In this document: positions 26,606 through 35,167 of the stretch, piece after piece | Numbering within the stretch: the first letter of the stretch is position 1 | How the letters are laid out: each line of letters begins with the position of its first letter | From: JAAFHB01 sp942493325 | GTDB lineage: Bacteria; Bacteroidota; Bacteroidia; Bacteroidales; Prolixibacteraceae | Length of the DNA: 64,000 nucleotides | Reading direction: 5' to 3' | Assembly (NCBI GenBank): GCA_942493325.1 | Contig: OW818689.1 | Location: 6,634,001-6,698,000, forward strand | Notes under the pieces: generated by a model | What the model was told of the DNA's origin: nothing | What the model saw: the letters and a program-made list of their open reading frames with translations, nothing else | Databases searched by the model: none | Made by a program: the position numbers and the translations under genes

Positions 26606-27799
26606 ATGAAATTCGATCTTGTGTTTGAAGGAGGCGGGGCAAAGGGCATGGTGTTTGTCGGCGCCTATGAAGAGTTTATAAAGCGTGGTCATACCTTTGG
26701 AAGGCTTCTGGGAACATCAGCCGGCGCTATAACGGCGGTATTGATAGCTGCCGGATACACACCACAGGAGATGCTCAGCGCCCTGAATGAAAAAGAGAAC
26801 GGCAAGCCGGTATTTGCCGGATTTATGGGTGAACCCAAAAATTTTACAGATCATGACATTCACGCCAGTGCAATCCGCAAACTTCTGCACAATGTAAACA
26901 TAAAGCTGCTACCCGACTTCATTGAGAATCGCATGGATGATGCTATTGCCGGGTTCCTCGCTAAGAATAAGCGCGCCCGCCATTTATTCTCTTTTGTCGA
27001 GCGCGGAGGCTGGTATGGAGCTGACCGCTTTGTTGCATGGTTGCAGGCCAAGCTTGACACAGGACCATGGAAGAATGAGACACGAAGATTCAGCAACATG
27101 ACTCTCGAACAATTTTTCAATGAAACCCAGGTCGATTTTTCTGTGGTGAGTTCCGACACAACCGATGGCCGGATGCTGGTCCTGAATCACCATACAGCTC
27201 CGGACTGCCCTGTGGTATGGGCCGTGCGCATGTCTATGAGCATACCCCTGGTTTGGGAAGAAGTAATATGGGATAAGGGCTGGGGCCTTTACCTTGGGAA
27301 TGATATCTCCGGACATGCCATTGTGGACGGCGGCCTGCTCTCCAATTTTCCGATTGAGCTGTTCATATCGGATGAGCCGCAGGTGTTAAGGCTAATGGGT
27401 GCAAAAAGCGACAGCACTGTGCTCGGCTTGCTAATCGATGAAACCTTGTCGGTCACGACAAGTCGAGGCACGAAAGGCCTGTTGATAGATGTTAACGTGA
27501 AACCGGGCGAACTGAAGACAGTTCAGCGACTTTCCCGTCTGGCAGACACAGCGACTACGGCCCATGATAAGATGGTGATCGATGAATTCAGCCACCTTGT
27601 TGTGAGACTACCAGCAAAGGGCTATGGCACTACCGAGTTTGGTATGAACAATGATCGCAAAACTGTGCTCATTGAGGCAGGAAGGAACGCGATGCAGGAT
27701 TATTTCGATAATATGCAAGCTTCTACGCGGGCAATAAAAGGCTTGCAACCCATGGGTCAGACAGCTGATAGGATAGCAGAACGTATCCTGGGGCTATAA
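26606..27799 (+). CDS. Patatin-like phospholipase
   Basis: 397 residues, single patatin domain. The oxyanion loop is GGGAKG (residues 9-14), the nucleophile elbow GTSAG has Ser38, and the catalytic Asp241 lies in VDGGLLSNFP, so the Ser-Asp dyad is complete. There is no signal peptide, so it acts from the cytoplasm. By family it hydrolyses acyl esters of phospholipids and, as in several anti-phage systems, can damage the inner membrane. It has a clear Shine-Dalgarno (AAAGGAG at 26593-26599). It is the last gene of the block and is followed by a strong terminator. Its place after three caspase-clan protease genes suggests a possible membrane effector, unproven. Confidence 0.93.
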   Translation: MKFDLVFEGGGAKGMVFVGAYEEFIKRGHTFGRLLGTSAGAITAVLIAAGYTPQEMLSALNEKENGKPVFAGFMGEPKNFTDHDIHASAIRKLLHNVNIKLLPDFIENRMDDAIAGFLAKNKRARHLFSFVERGGWYGADRFVAWLQAKLDTGPWKNETRRFSNMTLEQFFNETQVDFSVVSSDTTDGRMLVLNHHTAPDCPVVWAVRMSMSIPLVWEEVIWDKGWGLYLGNDISGHAIVDGGLLSNFPIELFISDEPQVLRLMGAKSDSTVLGLLIDETLSVTTSRGTKGLLIDVNVKPGELKTVQRLSRLADTATTAHDKMVIDEFSHLVVRLPAKGYGTTEFGMNNDRKTVLIEAGRNAMQDYFDNMQASTRAIKGLQPMGQTADRIAERILGL

Positions 27800-28199
27800 A
27801 ACTTCAGAGTTGGGGGTAAAACCTTAGCTGACTGATGATTGCTGAAATCTTTTGTTTATGGATGTACACAAAATGGCGATCTTTATTTTAGATTGGACAT
27901 GTCTTAACTAATGGGGTATCAAATCAAAAGATAAATATATAAATTACTCTAAATATTGATAAAAAAGGGAAGCCTCGTTGCTTCCTTTTTTGTGGTCATT
28001 TTTATGGCTCTCTCATTAAATACATTAAATCGCAAATGTGATCATTGAAATTTTGTATTTTCCACTGCCTGTGGAATTATATTCGAACGCACAAGCTCAA
28101 CTTTTTTTAACGGGACCTTATTGCCGGTTATAGATCCGATCCTCTTATTGGATAACTATTAAACCCGATACAGTTGGTTATTTGATGCGTTTGTGGTGG
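27800..28199. other. Intergenic region at the right edge of the accessory block
   Basis: 400 bp holding the terminator at 27961-27991. The remaining sequence to 28199 shows no gene, tRNA or attachment-site-like repeat that I could recognise. Confidence 0.5.
27961..27991 (+). terminator. Rho-independent terminator after the patatin gene
   Basis: GGAAGC, loop CTCGTT, GCTTCC, then six Ts. The stem extends through A-T pairs (AAAAAAG on the left), so it could work in both directions and also end mnmE transcription. Confidence 0.85.
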
Positions 28200-29594
28200 T
28201 TACTTTCCGATACAGAAATGCTTGAAAATATGGCCAAGAACCTCATCCGTTGATATTTCGCCTGTAATCTCACCCAGGTAATGAAGGCATTCGCGGATGT
28301 CCATCGCGAGAAAATCACCAGTAATCCCGGTATTCAATCCGGAGATAACCTGTTCGATGGCTTTCAGCGCGTTTGTAAGGGCTTCGTAGTGACGCACATT
28401 CGACACAATAATCTCTTCCGGCCCGATGGCATCAAAATCAACCGCCTGTTTCATGATCCGGATAAGCTGATCGAGGTTTTCACGGCTCCGGGCAGCAATA
28501 AAGACCAGTTTTTCACGCGGCATAAGCGGGAAGTGCGATAGTCGTGACTGATTTTCAGCAGGTGCAATATCTACTTTATTGGCAATAATAATCAGTTGCT
28601 GACCGGTTATTTTTTTACGGATTTTGACGATCCGGTCAAGGGTATGCTGAACATCTTTGCTTATGTCTGTGACCAGTAAAACAATCTCCGCTTTACCGAG
28701 CTGATGATAAGAGCGTGCTATCCCCATTGTTTCGATGGCGTCGGTTGTGTCACGGATTCCGGCAGTATCGGCAAAACGGAATAGTGTACCATCAATATTG
28801 ACTACATCCTCAATTACGTCGCGTGTGGTGCCATGAATGTCGGATACAATGGCTTTATCCTCGTTTAGCAATGCATTCAGCAGGGTAGATTTCCCCACGT
28901 TTGTTTCCCCGATAATGGCAACAGGAATTCCGTTTTTAATTACATTTCCGAGGTGGAATGATTCGGTGAGTTTCTTAAGCAAGGTAGCAATACGGGTCGA
29001 TAAACCGATCAATGAACTACGGTCTGCAAATTCGACATCTTCCTCGCTAAAATCAAGTTCCAGTTCCACAAGGGCAGCGAAACGCAGTAATTCGGACCTG
29101 AGCTGGTGAATCTCGCGTGAAAATCCTCCGCGCATCTGGGTGAGGGCCAGTTTATGTGCCGCGGCATTTCCCGATGCAATCAGATCGGCAACAGCTTCGG
29201 CCTGCGACAGATCCATTTTACCGTTCAGAAATGCCCTTTGTGTATATTCACCCGGCCTTGCCAGTCGGGCACCGTTGGAAATTAATAGCTGGAGCAGCTG
29301 TTGCTGAATATAGAGCGATCCATGGCACGAAATTTCAACAATATCTTCACCCGTAAAAGAGTGGGGTGCTTTGAATAAACTCACAACGACCTCATCAAGT
29401 AACACATCGCCCGATTTTATTGCTCCAAAATGTAATGTATTGGGCTGCTGAGCGGAGAGTTTTTTACCTGCTAAGGGTGATTCATAAATCTTGTCGGCAA
29501 TTGCGAATGCTTCCTTTCCCGAGAGCCGGATAACCGCAATTCCCCCGATTCCCGGAGGGGTTGATATGGCACATATTGTTGATTGATCTAACAT
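28200..29594 (-). CDS. mnmE: tRNA modification GTPase MnmE
   Basis: 464 residues, the usual length. The N-terminal tetrahydrofolate-binding domain begins TICAISTPPGIGGIAVIRLS. The G domain shows G1 GETNVGKST, G2 GTTRD, G3 DTAGIRDT and G4 NKVDI. The C-terminus is CIGK, the conserved Cys motif. With MnmG it installs the 5-carboxymethylaminomethyl group on wobble U34 of certain tRNAs. A TACCTTTA element on the minus strand (29620-29627) about 25 bp before the ATG is a plausible -7 box. It stands alone, convergent with the accessory block. Confidence 0.97.
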   Translation of the reverse strand: MLDQSTICAISTPPGIGGIAVIRLSGKEAFAIADKIYESPLAGKKLSAQQPNTLHFGAIKSGDVLLDEVVVSLFKAPHSFTGEDIVEISCHGSLYIQQQLLQLLISNGARLARPGEYTQRAFLNGKMDLSQAEAVADLIASGNAAAHKLALTQMRGGFSREIHQLRSELLRFAALVELELDFSEEDVEFADRSSLIGLSTRIATLLKKLTESFHLGNVIKNGIPVAIIGETNVGKSTLLNALLNEDKAIVSDIHGTTRDVIEDVVNIDGTLFRFADTAGIRDTTDAIETMGIARSYHQLGKAEIVLLVTDISKDVQHTLDRIVKIRKKITGQQLIIIANKVDIAPAENQSRLSHFPLMPREKLVFIAARSRENLDQLIRIMKQAVDFDAIGPEEIIVSNVRHYEALTNALKAIEQVISGLNTGITGDFLAMDIRECLHYLGEITGEISTDEVLGHIFKHFCIGK

Positions 29595-29759
29595 TCAGAT
29601 TGATTTAGCAAAACTTGTGTAAAGGTACGAATTTAGCTGCACTGATTACGAAAAACTCTGTTTAACTATGAGATACCAATCCAAAAGCATTAGCAAATTA
29701 GCACAATATCTATTTGGCACATTAGTCTCATTTTCACATCATTTCATTTTTTCAAAGTG

Positions 29760-29913
29760 ATTCGGGATCGCCATTTCACCTACCTGCCTCACGCCCTTTT
29801 GCCCGATTGATCCTGCAAATTGCGGCGCATGGAAGGTTTGATTTTCAATCATCGGGATAGTTGCGCCGCACGTTTATTGTTCGCCCTAACCCCGGGTGGC
29901 ACGATCCCGAATA
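29760..29913. repeat. 154-bp MITE-like element with 11-bp terminal inverted repeats
   Basis: ATTCGGGATCG at 29760-29770 is perfectly matched by CGATCCCGAAT at 29903-29913, and the inner flanks are partly complementary (CCATTTCACC versus GGGTGGCA). It contains no ORF. No clear target duplication was seen. Confidence 0.45.
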
Positions 29914-30026
29914 ATGTTAGAGTCATTAATAATTTGTAGAATCCGGAATCGCTTACCCGGGGTCATTAATATTCAATCCCTTCGGGATAGGAAGAGAGAA
30001 TATTACGAAATTTAGGCAACCGATTT

Positions 30027-30055
30027 CTCTTTGCGTTCCTGGCGGTCTTTGCGTG
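30027..30055. repeat. CTTTGCGT repeat, relative of the 6392-6492 element
   Basis: Reads ctctttgcgttcctggcggt then ctttgcgtg, two ctttgcgt units in direct orientation, as in the right arm near 6460-6490. Confidence 0.5.
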
Positions 30056-30131
30056 ACACTTAGAAGGATTTTAAAAAGGAAATGAGGTATTGTTCGTAAT
30101 TGGCATATTTTCAAATAAGCACATTGGCAAA

Positions 30132-30242
30132 TTTTCTCATTTTCTCATTTTCTCATCTTCTCATCTTCTCCCCATCGCCCCCATGCCCCATGCCCTTTGC
30201 CCCTTGCCCCATGCCCTTTGCCCCATGCCCCATGCCCCATGC
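30132..30242. repeat. Two adjacent low-complexity tandem arrays (TTCTCAT and CCCCATGCC)
   Basis: TTTTCTCAT/CTTCTCAT units run from 30132 to 30170 and are followed directly by CCCCATGCC/CCCTTTGCC units to 30242. Two overlapping ORFs run through the arrays, but their products are pure repeat (PMPHALCPLPHALCPMPHA), so they are treated as non-coding. Confidence 0.75.
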
Positions 30243-30313
30243 GTATTATTTAAAGTTGGTCGTATTTTTAGTCTCCACCTTGAAACAAGACATATATTGC
30301 TTAATTTTAACCA

Positions 30314-30353
30314 TTAAGATATATGAATTTCAGTTAAGATATATGAATTTCAG
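30314..30353. repeat. Perfect 20-bp direct tandem repeat upstream of ppk2
   Basis: A 20-bp unit beginning ttaagatata occurs twice in tandem (30314-30333 and 30334-30353), ending 23 bp before the PPK2 start codon. It could carry or duplicate a regulatory site. Confidence 0.7.
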
Positions 30354-30376
30354 TTAACTCATTAAACAATCCGCTC

Positions 30377-31255
30377 ATGAACTACAGTAAATACATTTTT
30401 CCGGATGACCGCAGCATGAAGTTGTCGGATTACTCAACTGACGAGACGGGGTCATTCTCCGGTTCGAAGGATGCCGAAGAGATGCTAATCAAAGGGGTGA
30501 AAGAGCTTTCACGGATTCAGGATAAACTGTATGCCCAAAATAAATTTTCACTGCTGATTATTTTCCAGGCAATGGATGCTGCCGGCAAAGACAGTACAAT
30601 CAAACATGTGATGTCGGGAATTAATCCCCAGGGATGCACAGTAACGAGCTTCAAAGCTCCCTCGGTGGAGGAACTCGACCATGCTTACCTGTGGCGTTGT
30701 ATGAAGAAAACTCCGGCAAAAGGGGACATTGGCATCTTTAACCGTTCGTATTATGAGGAAGTCCTGGTAACCCGTGTTCATCCCGAAATACTTGCCATGC
30801 AACGACTGCCCTTCGATTACAGTGAAATTGTACCCGATCAGTCATTGTGGCTGCAACGTTACAACGAAATAAATAATTTCGAAAAATACCTGTCCAGCAA
30901 TGGTACGCTGATCCTGAAATTCTTTCTGAATGTTTCAAAGGAGGAACAGAAAAAGCGATTTCTAAAGAGGGTGGAGGATCCCGGAAAAAACTGGAAATTT
31001 TCGGATCGCGATGTGATGGAGCGCATTTACTGGAAGGATTATCAATCAGCTTATGAACAGATGTTTCTGCATACGTCGACCGCCATTTCTCCGTGGCATA
31101 TTATCCCGGCTGATCACAAATGGTTTATGCAGATCGCTGTCTGCCAGATTATCATTGAAAAGCTCAATTCGATTGGGATTGAATATCCGAAATTGTCGGC
31201 CAAACAACTCGAAAATCTTGAAAGGGGAAAGCAAATGTTGCTAGCGGAGGAGTGA
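30377..31255 (+). CDS. ppk2: Polyphosphate kinase 2 family protein
   Basis: 292 residues, typical for a single-domain PPK2. The P-loop is AMDAAGKDSTIKHVMSG, the Walker B/lid region is IGIFNRSYYEEVLVTRVHPE, and a C-terminal PPK2 signature is WHIIPADHKWFMQ. It transfers phosphate between inorganic polyphosphate and nucleotides, usually favouring nucleotide phosphorylation. Monocistronic: preceded by about 780 bp of repeat-rich DNA and followed by a hairpin at 31274-31299. Confidence 0.94.
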   Translation: MNYSKYIFPDDRSMKLSDYSTDETGSFSGSKDAEEMLIKGVKELSRIQDKLYAQNKFSLLIIFQAMDAAGKDSTIKHVMSGINPQGCTVTSFKAPSVEELDHAYLWRCMKKTPAKGDIGIFNRSYYEEVLVTRVHPEILAMQRLPFDYSEIVPDQSLWLQRYNEINNFEKYLSSNGTLILKFFLNVSKEEQKKRFLKRVEDPGKNWKFSDRDVMERIYWKDYQSAYEQMFLHTSTAISPWHIIPADHKWFMQIAVCQIIIEKLNSIGIEYPKLSAKQLENLERGKQMLLAEE

Positions 31256-31663
31256 CCAAATGGGTACAAAAGAAGCAAGGGGTTGAATAACCCCTTGCTC
31301 TACCTAACCTAAACCTAACCTAAATAACCTTTCAGCGTGTGAAAGGATGTCTTAAATATTTTAAACGTTTTATCCGTTTTTGTTCATGCAATGTTAATAT
31401 ACAATACGAAAAAAAAGTAATTGTAAATGATCAAAATATAACGGAATATTGATTTTTTACTATTGTTTAATTTATTATATATAGAATTATGTATCTTAAA
31501 ATCGGATGTAAATTTAGTCAAGTAACTTAATTTCAGAATGATGCCATTAATTTCCAAAGAATTCCCATGGAAATACCAAATCATCTAAAACGGAATGGTC
31601 CAGCTATCAAATAGTGAAAAAAACAGATCAACCGGTGTTAAATGATCTCCATTCAGGGTATTG
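31256..31663. other. AT-rich intergenic region with a hairpin
   Basis: 408 bp between convergent ppk2 and the yebC-like gene. It contains the hairpin at 31274-31299 and a short ACCTAA-type repeat (31301-31325). The rest is AT-rich, and no gene was recognised. Confidence 0.5.
31274..31299 (+). terminator. Hairpin after ppk2, likely terminator without a strong U-tract
   Basis: AGCAAGGGG, loop TTGAATAA, CCCCTTGCT, a perfect 9-bp stem. No run of Ts follows. Confidence 0.55.
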
Positions 31664-32374
31664 TTATTTCATATTGTGAAAGACGTTGGTTACATCCTCA
31701 TCATCTTCCAGTTTTTCAAGCAATTTCTCGACTTCGGCTACCTGTTCCTCGTTTAATTCCTTGGTTTCAGTCGGGATTCGTTCAAATTCTGCATTCACGA
31801 TCTCAAAATCATTTTCTTCGATGTATTTCTGTATCGGACCGAAGGCTTCAAAATCGCCGTAAATGATGATATTATCGTCCTCTTCGAAAACTTCCTGGAC
31901 ACCAAGGTCGATCATTTCGAATTCGAGTTCCTCGATATTTACCCCTTCCTTGTTTTTTACTTTGAAAAGGCATTTGTGTTCGAACATGTAATCGACGCAA
32001 CCCGAAGTCCCGAGCGAGCCTCCGCACCGGTTAAAATAACTCCTGACATTGGCCACCGTGCGCGTTGTATTATCAGTTGCAGTTTCAACAAGAACCGCGA
32101 TTCCGTAGGGCGCATATCCTTCGTATACAACTTCTTTATAATCTGACTGGTCCTTAGATGTTGCCTTTTTGATCGCGCGTTCAATATTCTCTTTCGGCAT
32201 ACTCGCATTCTTGGCATTCTGCATCAATACGCGTAACCGTGAGTTACTGGTGGGATCCGGACCGGCAGACTTTATTGAAATAGCTATCTCTTTTCCGATT
32301 TTCGTAAATGTTCTGGCCATCGATCCCCATCGTTTCATCTTTCTGGCCTTTCTGTATTCGAATGCGCGTCCCAT
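31664..32374 (-). CDS. YebC/PmpR family protein
   Basis: 236 residues from ATG 32374 (MGRAFEYRKARKMKRWGSMA), the conserved family N-terminus. An in-frame ATG at 32410 adds residues not seen in the family. Recognisable motifs include FTKIGKEIAISIKSAGPDP, PKENIERAIKKAT and GYAPYGIAVLVE. Members were named transcriptional regulators, and some act in translation at proline-rich stretches, so the precise role is open. The C-terminus is acidic (EKLEDDEDVTNV). Monocistronic. Confidence 0.95.
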   Translation of the reverse strand: MGRAFEYRKARKMKRWGSMARTFTKIGKEIAISIKSAGPDPTSNSRLRVLMQNAKNASMPKENIERAIKKATSKDQSDYKEVVYEGYAPYGIAVLVETATDNTTRTVANVRSYFNRCGGSLGTSGCVDYMFEHKCLFKVKNKEGVNIEELEFEMIDLGVQEVFEEDDNIIIYGDFEAFGPIQKYIEENDFEIVNAEFERIPTETKELNEEQVAEVEKLLEKLEDDEDVTNVFHNMK

Positions 32375-32486
32375 AATGTGTGTTAAGTAACTTATAATTT
32401 CAGAATGCAAATTTAGAATGATTTTCTAAAAAAAGCGGAATTGTAATCGGAATAATCGGCATCAAATGGGTCGATCTGCCGGTAAA

Positions 32487-33239
32487 TTAGCGATTTCCCG
32501 TGGTGAGTTGCTGAATGTTGTACCTGATTACATCGGCAATTGTTTTTGTCTGGTACATTCCCGGGAAATTCAGAAATAATTTATAATTGCCTTCTTTAAT
32601 GATATCCTTGAGCGAACCACCCACCGGATTGTGGGCATTATCAATAATCAACCGGGGATTGGTCTTCGACATTTCAAGGATCTGTTTTGGTTCGGGAGGA
32701 GCGGGACCAAATACCAGGAATGGCGTTATTCCCAGTTCTCTTACCAGGGATTCCTGGAAAAAGTGAACCAGAACAGTATCCTGATCAAGACCTTGCCTTT
32801 GAACCTCGTTGCGACCTGATACAAGCAATTGTTTTATTTCTGCCAGATTTTTTTTTGCGGTTTGTTCAGTTCCCAGATGACTTGCGATAAGCATCACCGC
32901 TTTTTCGATCTCCGGGTAATTATAACTGGTTGAAATTCGCACCATTTTTTCTTCGGGAATATTTAGCCCCGTTTTAAGCTGGCCGACCATCACTTCGTAT
33001 CCGGCATATAAAATAAGCTTTGTTTTCGATAACCGGGCAATATCTCCCGGACGCAGTTCATATTCACTGGGATGTGCCATTTCGTAGGGAGCGAGTACAG
33101 AAACATCCGTGGCACCGGCAGCAATCGCGTAGGCAGCGGTCCAGCTTGTGGTGGCAATAATTGTATTTGTCGCTGCCGGTTTATTCCGGCATGATGATAA
33201 AAAGCAAACTGTAAGAAGAATGAATAAGTTTGATCTCAT
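32487..33239 (-). CDS. Metal ABC transporter substrate-binding lipoprotein (ZnuA-like)
   Basis: 250 residues with a lipoprotein signal (LLTVCFLSSC, Cys at 17). Short for the ZnuA/TroA family, but metal-binding positions are recognisable: His in MAHPSEYELRPGDIARL, His in VLVHFFQESLVRELG and an Asp/His pair in IIDNAHNP. It should deliver Zn2+ or Mn2+ to the permease encoded just upstream, with which it overlaps by 4 bp. Last gene of the ATPase-permease-binding-protein operon. The His-rich loop of ZnuA proteins is absent. Confidence 0.85.
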   Translation of the reverse strand: MRSNLFILLTVCFLSSCRNKPAATNTIIATTSWTAAYAIAAGATDVSVLAPYEMAHPSEYELRPGDIARLSKTKLILYAGYEVMVGQLKTGLNIPEEKMVRISTSYNYPEIEKAVMLIASHLGTEQTAKKNLAEIKQLLVSGRNEVQRQGLDQDTVLVHFFQESLVRELGITPFLVFGPAPPEPKQILEMSKTNPRLIIDNAHNPVGGSLKDIIKEGNYKLFLNFPGMYQTKTIADVIRYNIQQLTTGNR

Positions 33240-34033
33240 TTTTTCCGAATCAGGTAGATAACTATAAAGGCAAGAGAGGCCAGTGCCGCGATGGAAGAAC
33301 TGGCTGGAATATCAATAGCAATAGACAGGAGAAAACCTCCAATGGCAAAAAAACCGCCCCAAATTGCAGAACCGATTATCATTCCTCTCAAACTTACAGC
33401 ACGAAATGAAGCGATAACGGGAGGCAGGAGCAGGAGAGCATCAAGCAGCAGTGCCCCGATAAGTTTCATGGCCAGCGCGACAGTTATGGCAATCAGGAAG
33501 ATTACTGCATAATAAAGATTGCTTTCATTGATTCCTGAGGTAAAAGCGATTTCCCGGTCAAAGAAAAGCGCTCTCAACTGGCGGCGAAAGTAAAATTGAA
33601 ATCCGGCAAGCAAAACTGCGAATGAGCCGATTCCGATAACTTCAGTCCAGCTAAGTGTAAACAGGTTTCCCCACAGCAGGGTCAGGGTATCCTTGGCAGG
33701 AACATTAAATTTATAGATAAAAATGAAGGCCAGTGAAATTGAGATGACCATGAAAAATGTACTGATCTGCCCAACATCCGTTTTCATTGATCGTGATGTT
33801 TTTGCCATAAACAGAACAAGCAACAGGTTTACAGTTATCGTTGTCCAGAAAGGATTGATCTGCAGTGCCAGGGCCATTGCACCACCCAGTATGACACCAT
33901 GCATAAGCATAAACCGTAAAGGAAGCAGGTTGAGACGGAAAAGATATACTCCCGTTATGGGGAAGGTTAAGCCCGCCAATGCGAGTACGATCAGACCTTT
34001 GAGAATGGGGGTAAGTGAAAGCAGTTCTAACAC
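33236..34033 (-). CDS. Metal ABC transporter permease (ZnuB/MntB family)
   Basis: 265 residues, hydrophobic throughout with about eight TM segments. GVILGGAMALALQI, LIGALLLDALLLLPPVIAS and IPASSSIAALASLAFIV are typical of the ABC-3 family. It forms the inner-membrane channel for zinc or manganese import. It overlaps the ATPase gene by 7 bp and the binding-protein gene by 4 bp, so the three are translationally coupled. Confidence 0.92.
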   Translation of the reverse strand: MLELLSLTPILKGLIVLALAGLTFPITGVYLFRLNLLPLRFMLMHGVILGGAMALALQINPFWTTITVNLLLVLFMAKTSRSMKTDVGQISTFFMVISISLAFIFIYKFNVPAKDTLTLLWGNLFTLSWTEVIGIGSFAVLLAGFQFYFRRQLRALFFDREIAFTSGINESNLYYAVIFLIAITVALAMKLIGALLLDALLLLPPVIASFRAVSLRGMIIGSAIWGGFFAIGGFLLSIAIDIPASSSIAALASLAFIVIYLIRKK

Positions 34034-35121
34034 AGTTTTCCTCCTTTCAGCTCCTTGCGTGACCAGTTTAGTTGCTCAATCCATTGAAGATCGTGTGAAA
34101 CCAGCACCATTGTTGGTGCCTCGTTGCGACTCAGCTCATGCAGCAGCGACAACAGTCCTTCTTTGCCCTGCTGATCAAGAAACGAAGTTGGCTCGTCCAT
34201 AAGAAAAACTCTTGCATTCTGACAAAGACATCTCGCAAGTGAAACACGTTGTTTTTCACCTCCCGACAGGGTGTGATAAGGCTGATCGAACAAATGAAAT
34301 GAACCCGTCCGGCGCATGGCCACCTCCACCTTGTAGTCGGTCTCGCTTACCGGAAGCCGTGAGTTGCCTAATCCAATCTGCACCACTTCACCTGCCGAAA
34401 TCGGGAAATTGTTTTTAATGTGTTCCTGGTGGACATATCCGATAATGCTTCGGTTTGCTTTCCAGAGATCGCTTCCCAGGAAGTAATCACCAATTTTGAC
34501 CACCCCTTCATAGAGGGGAATGAATCCCAGAATTGCACGCAACAGCGTCGTTTTACCGGCACCATTGGCCCCATGAATAATCAACTGTTCACCGCGTCCC
34601 AGTTCAAGGGACAGGTGATCAATGACCGGTTTTTCTTCAATCCTGACGGAAATATTCTCTATATTAACCGATAATCCCTGGACCCGGCCTGCCCGTTTGC
34701 GCAAAAAAAGCCAGACATCAGCGATGTTCATTTTACTTGTAATTAGATCCTCGGTCCGGCATTGAATATGCTCAACCAGATTATCATAAGTAAATTGAAT
34801 GCCGTTCGCGACAAATACCGGGATTGCCCTTTCACTTAACAATTCAATATGGCATTTTTTAATTCCGAGAAATACAATCAGGCAGGCCGCTGCTTTACCG
34901 GCAATTTTATCCTGCAGAAACAAATCCTTTACGCTGATCCCGCTCTTTTTCAGGTAATCTTCGAGTTCGAACAACGGGTACAACCAATGCTGATCGCTTG
35001 TAAATACGATTTTATCGTTATGTTTGACGACTAAAGAGTGTTCCAAGGTCTTACTTTTATTTCGGGTACAAATTAATGCTTTTTTATGATTGAATTTTAC
35101 CGTAACTTCGTTTGTTACCAT
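34027..35121 (-). CDS. ABC transporter ATP-binding protein with N-terminal DUF1893 domain
   Basis: 364 residues. Residues about 25-135 match DUF1893 (LEHSLVVKHNDKIVFTSDQ, DKIAGKAAACLIVFLGI, ISVKDLFLQ). From about 155 it is a normal ABC ATPase: Walker A HGANGAGKTTLLR, Q-loop VHQEH, signature LSGGEKQRVSLARCL, Walker B VFLMDEPTS, H-loop VSHD. It powers the ZnuB-like permease encoded next. The DUF1893 part, related in fold to cytidine-deaminase-like proteins, usually occurs alone, so the fusion is unusual and may add a regulatory function. Start at 35121 is the only ATG before the DUF1893 part. A forward -7-like element (TAACTTCG, 35103-35110) lies on the other strand here. Confidence 0.88.
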   Translation of the reverse strand: MVTNEVTVKFNHKKALICTRNKSKTLEHSLVVKHNDKIVFTSDQHWLYPLFELEDYLKKSGISVKDLFLQDKIAGKAAACLIVFLGIKKCHIELLSERAIPVFVANGIQFTYDNLVEHIQCRTEDLITSKMNIADVWLFLRKRAGRVQGLSVNIENISVRIEEKPVIDHLSLELGRGEQLIIHGANGAGKTTLLRAILGFIPLYEGVVKIGDYFLGSDLWKANRSIIGYVHQEHIKNNFPISAGEVVQIGLGNSRLPVSETDYKVEVAMRRTGSFHLFDQPYHTLSGGEKQRVSLARCLCQNARVFLMDEPTSFLDQQGKEGLLSLLHELSRNEAPTMVLVSHDLQWIEQLNWSRKELKGGKLC

Positions 35122-35167
35122 TTTTACAAAAAAAGTACTTCCATTGTTTATTTTACAATCCGTGAAT

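Noticed and set aside
16553..27799. Gasdermin or CRISPR-linked Craspase locus
   Set aside because: No gasdermin-like protein, gRAMP effector, Cas protein or repeat array was seen near the CHAT genes.
15618..28199. Integrative element with integrase and tRNA attachment site
   Set aside because: No integrase, tRNA gene or flanking direct repeat was found at either edge of the accessory block.
30090..30357. Two overlapping ORFs through CCCCATGCC repeats
   Set aside because: The products are simple repeats without domain features and the frames exist only because the repeats lack stops.
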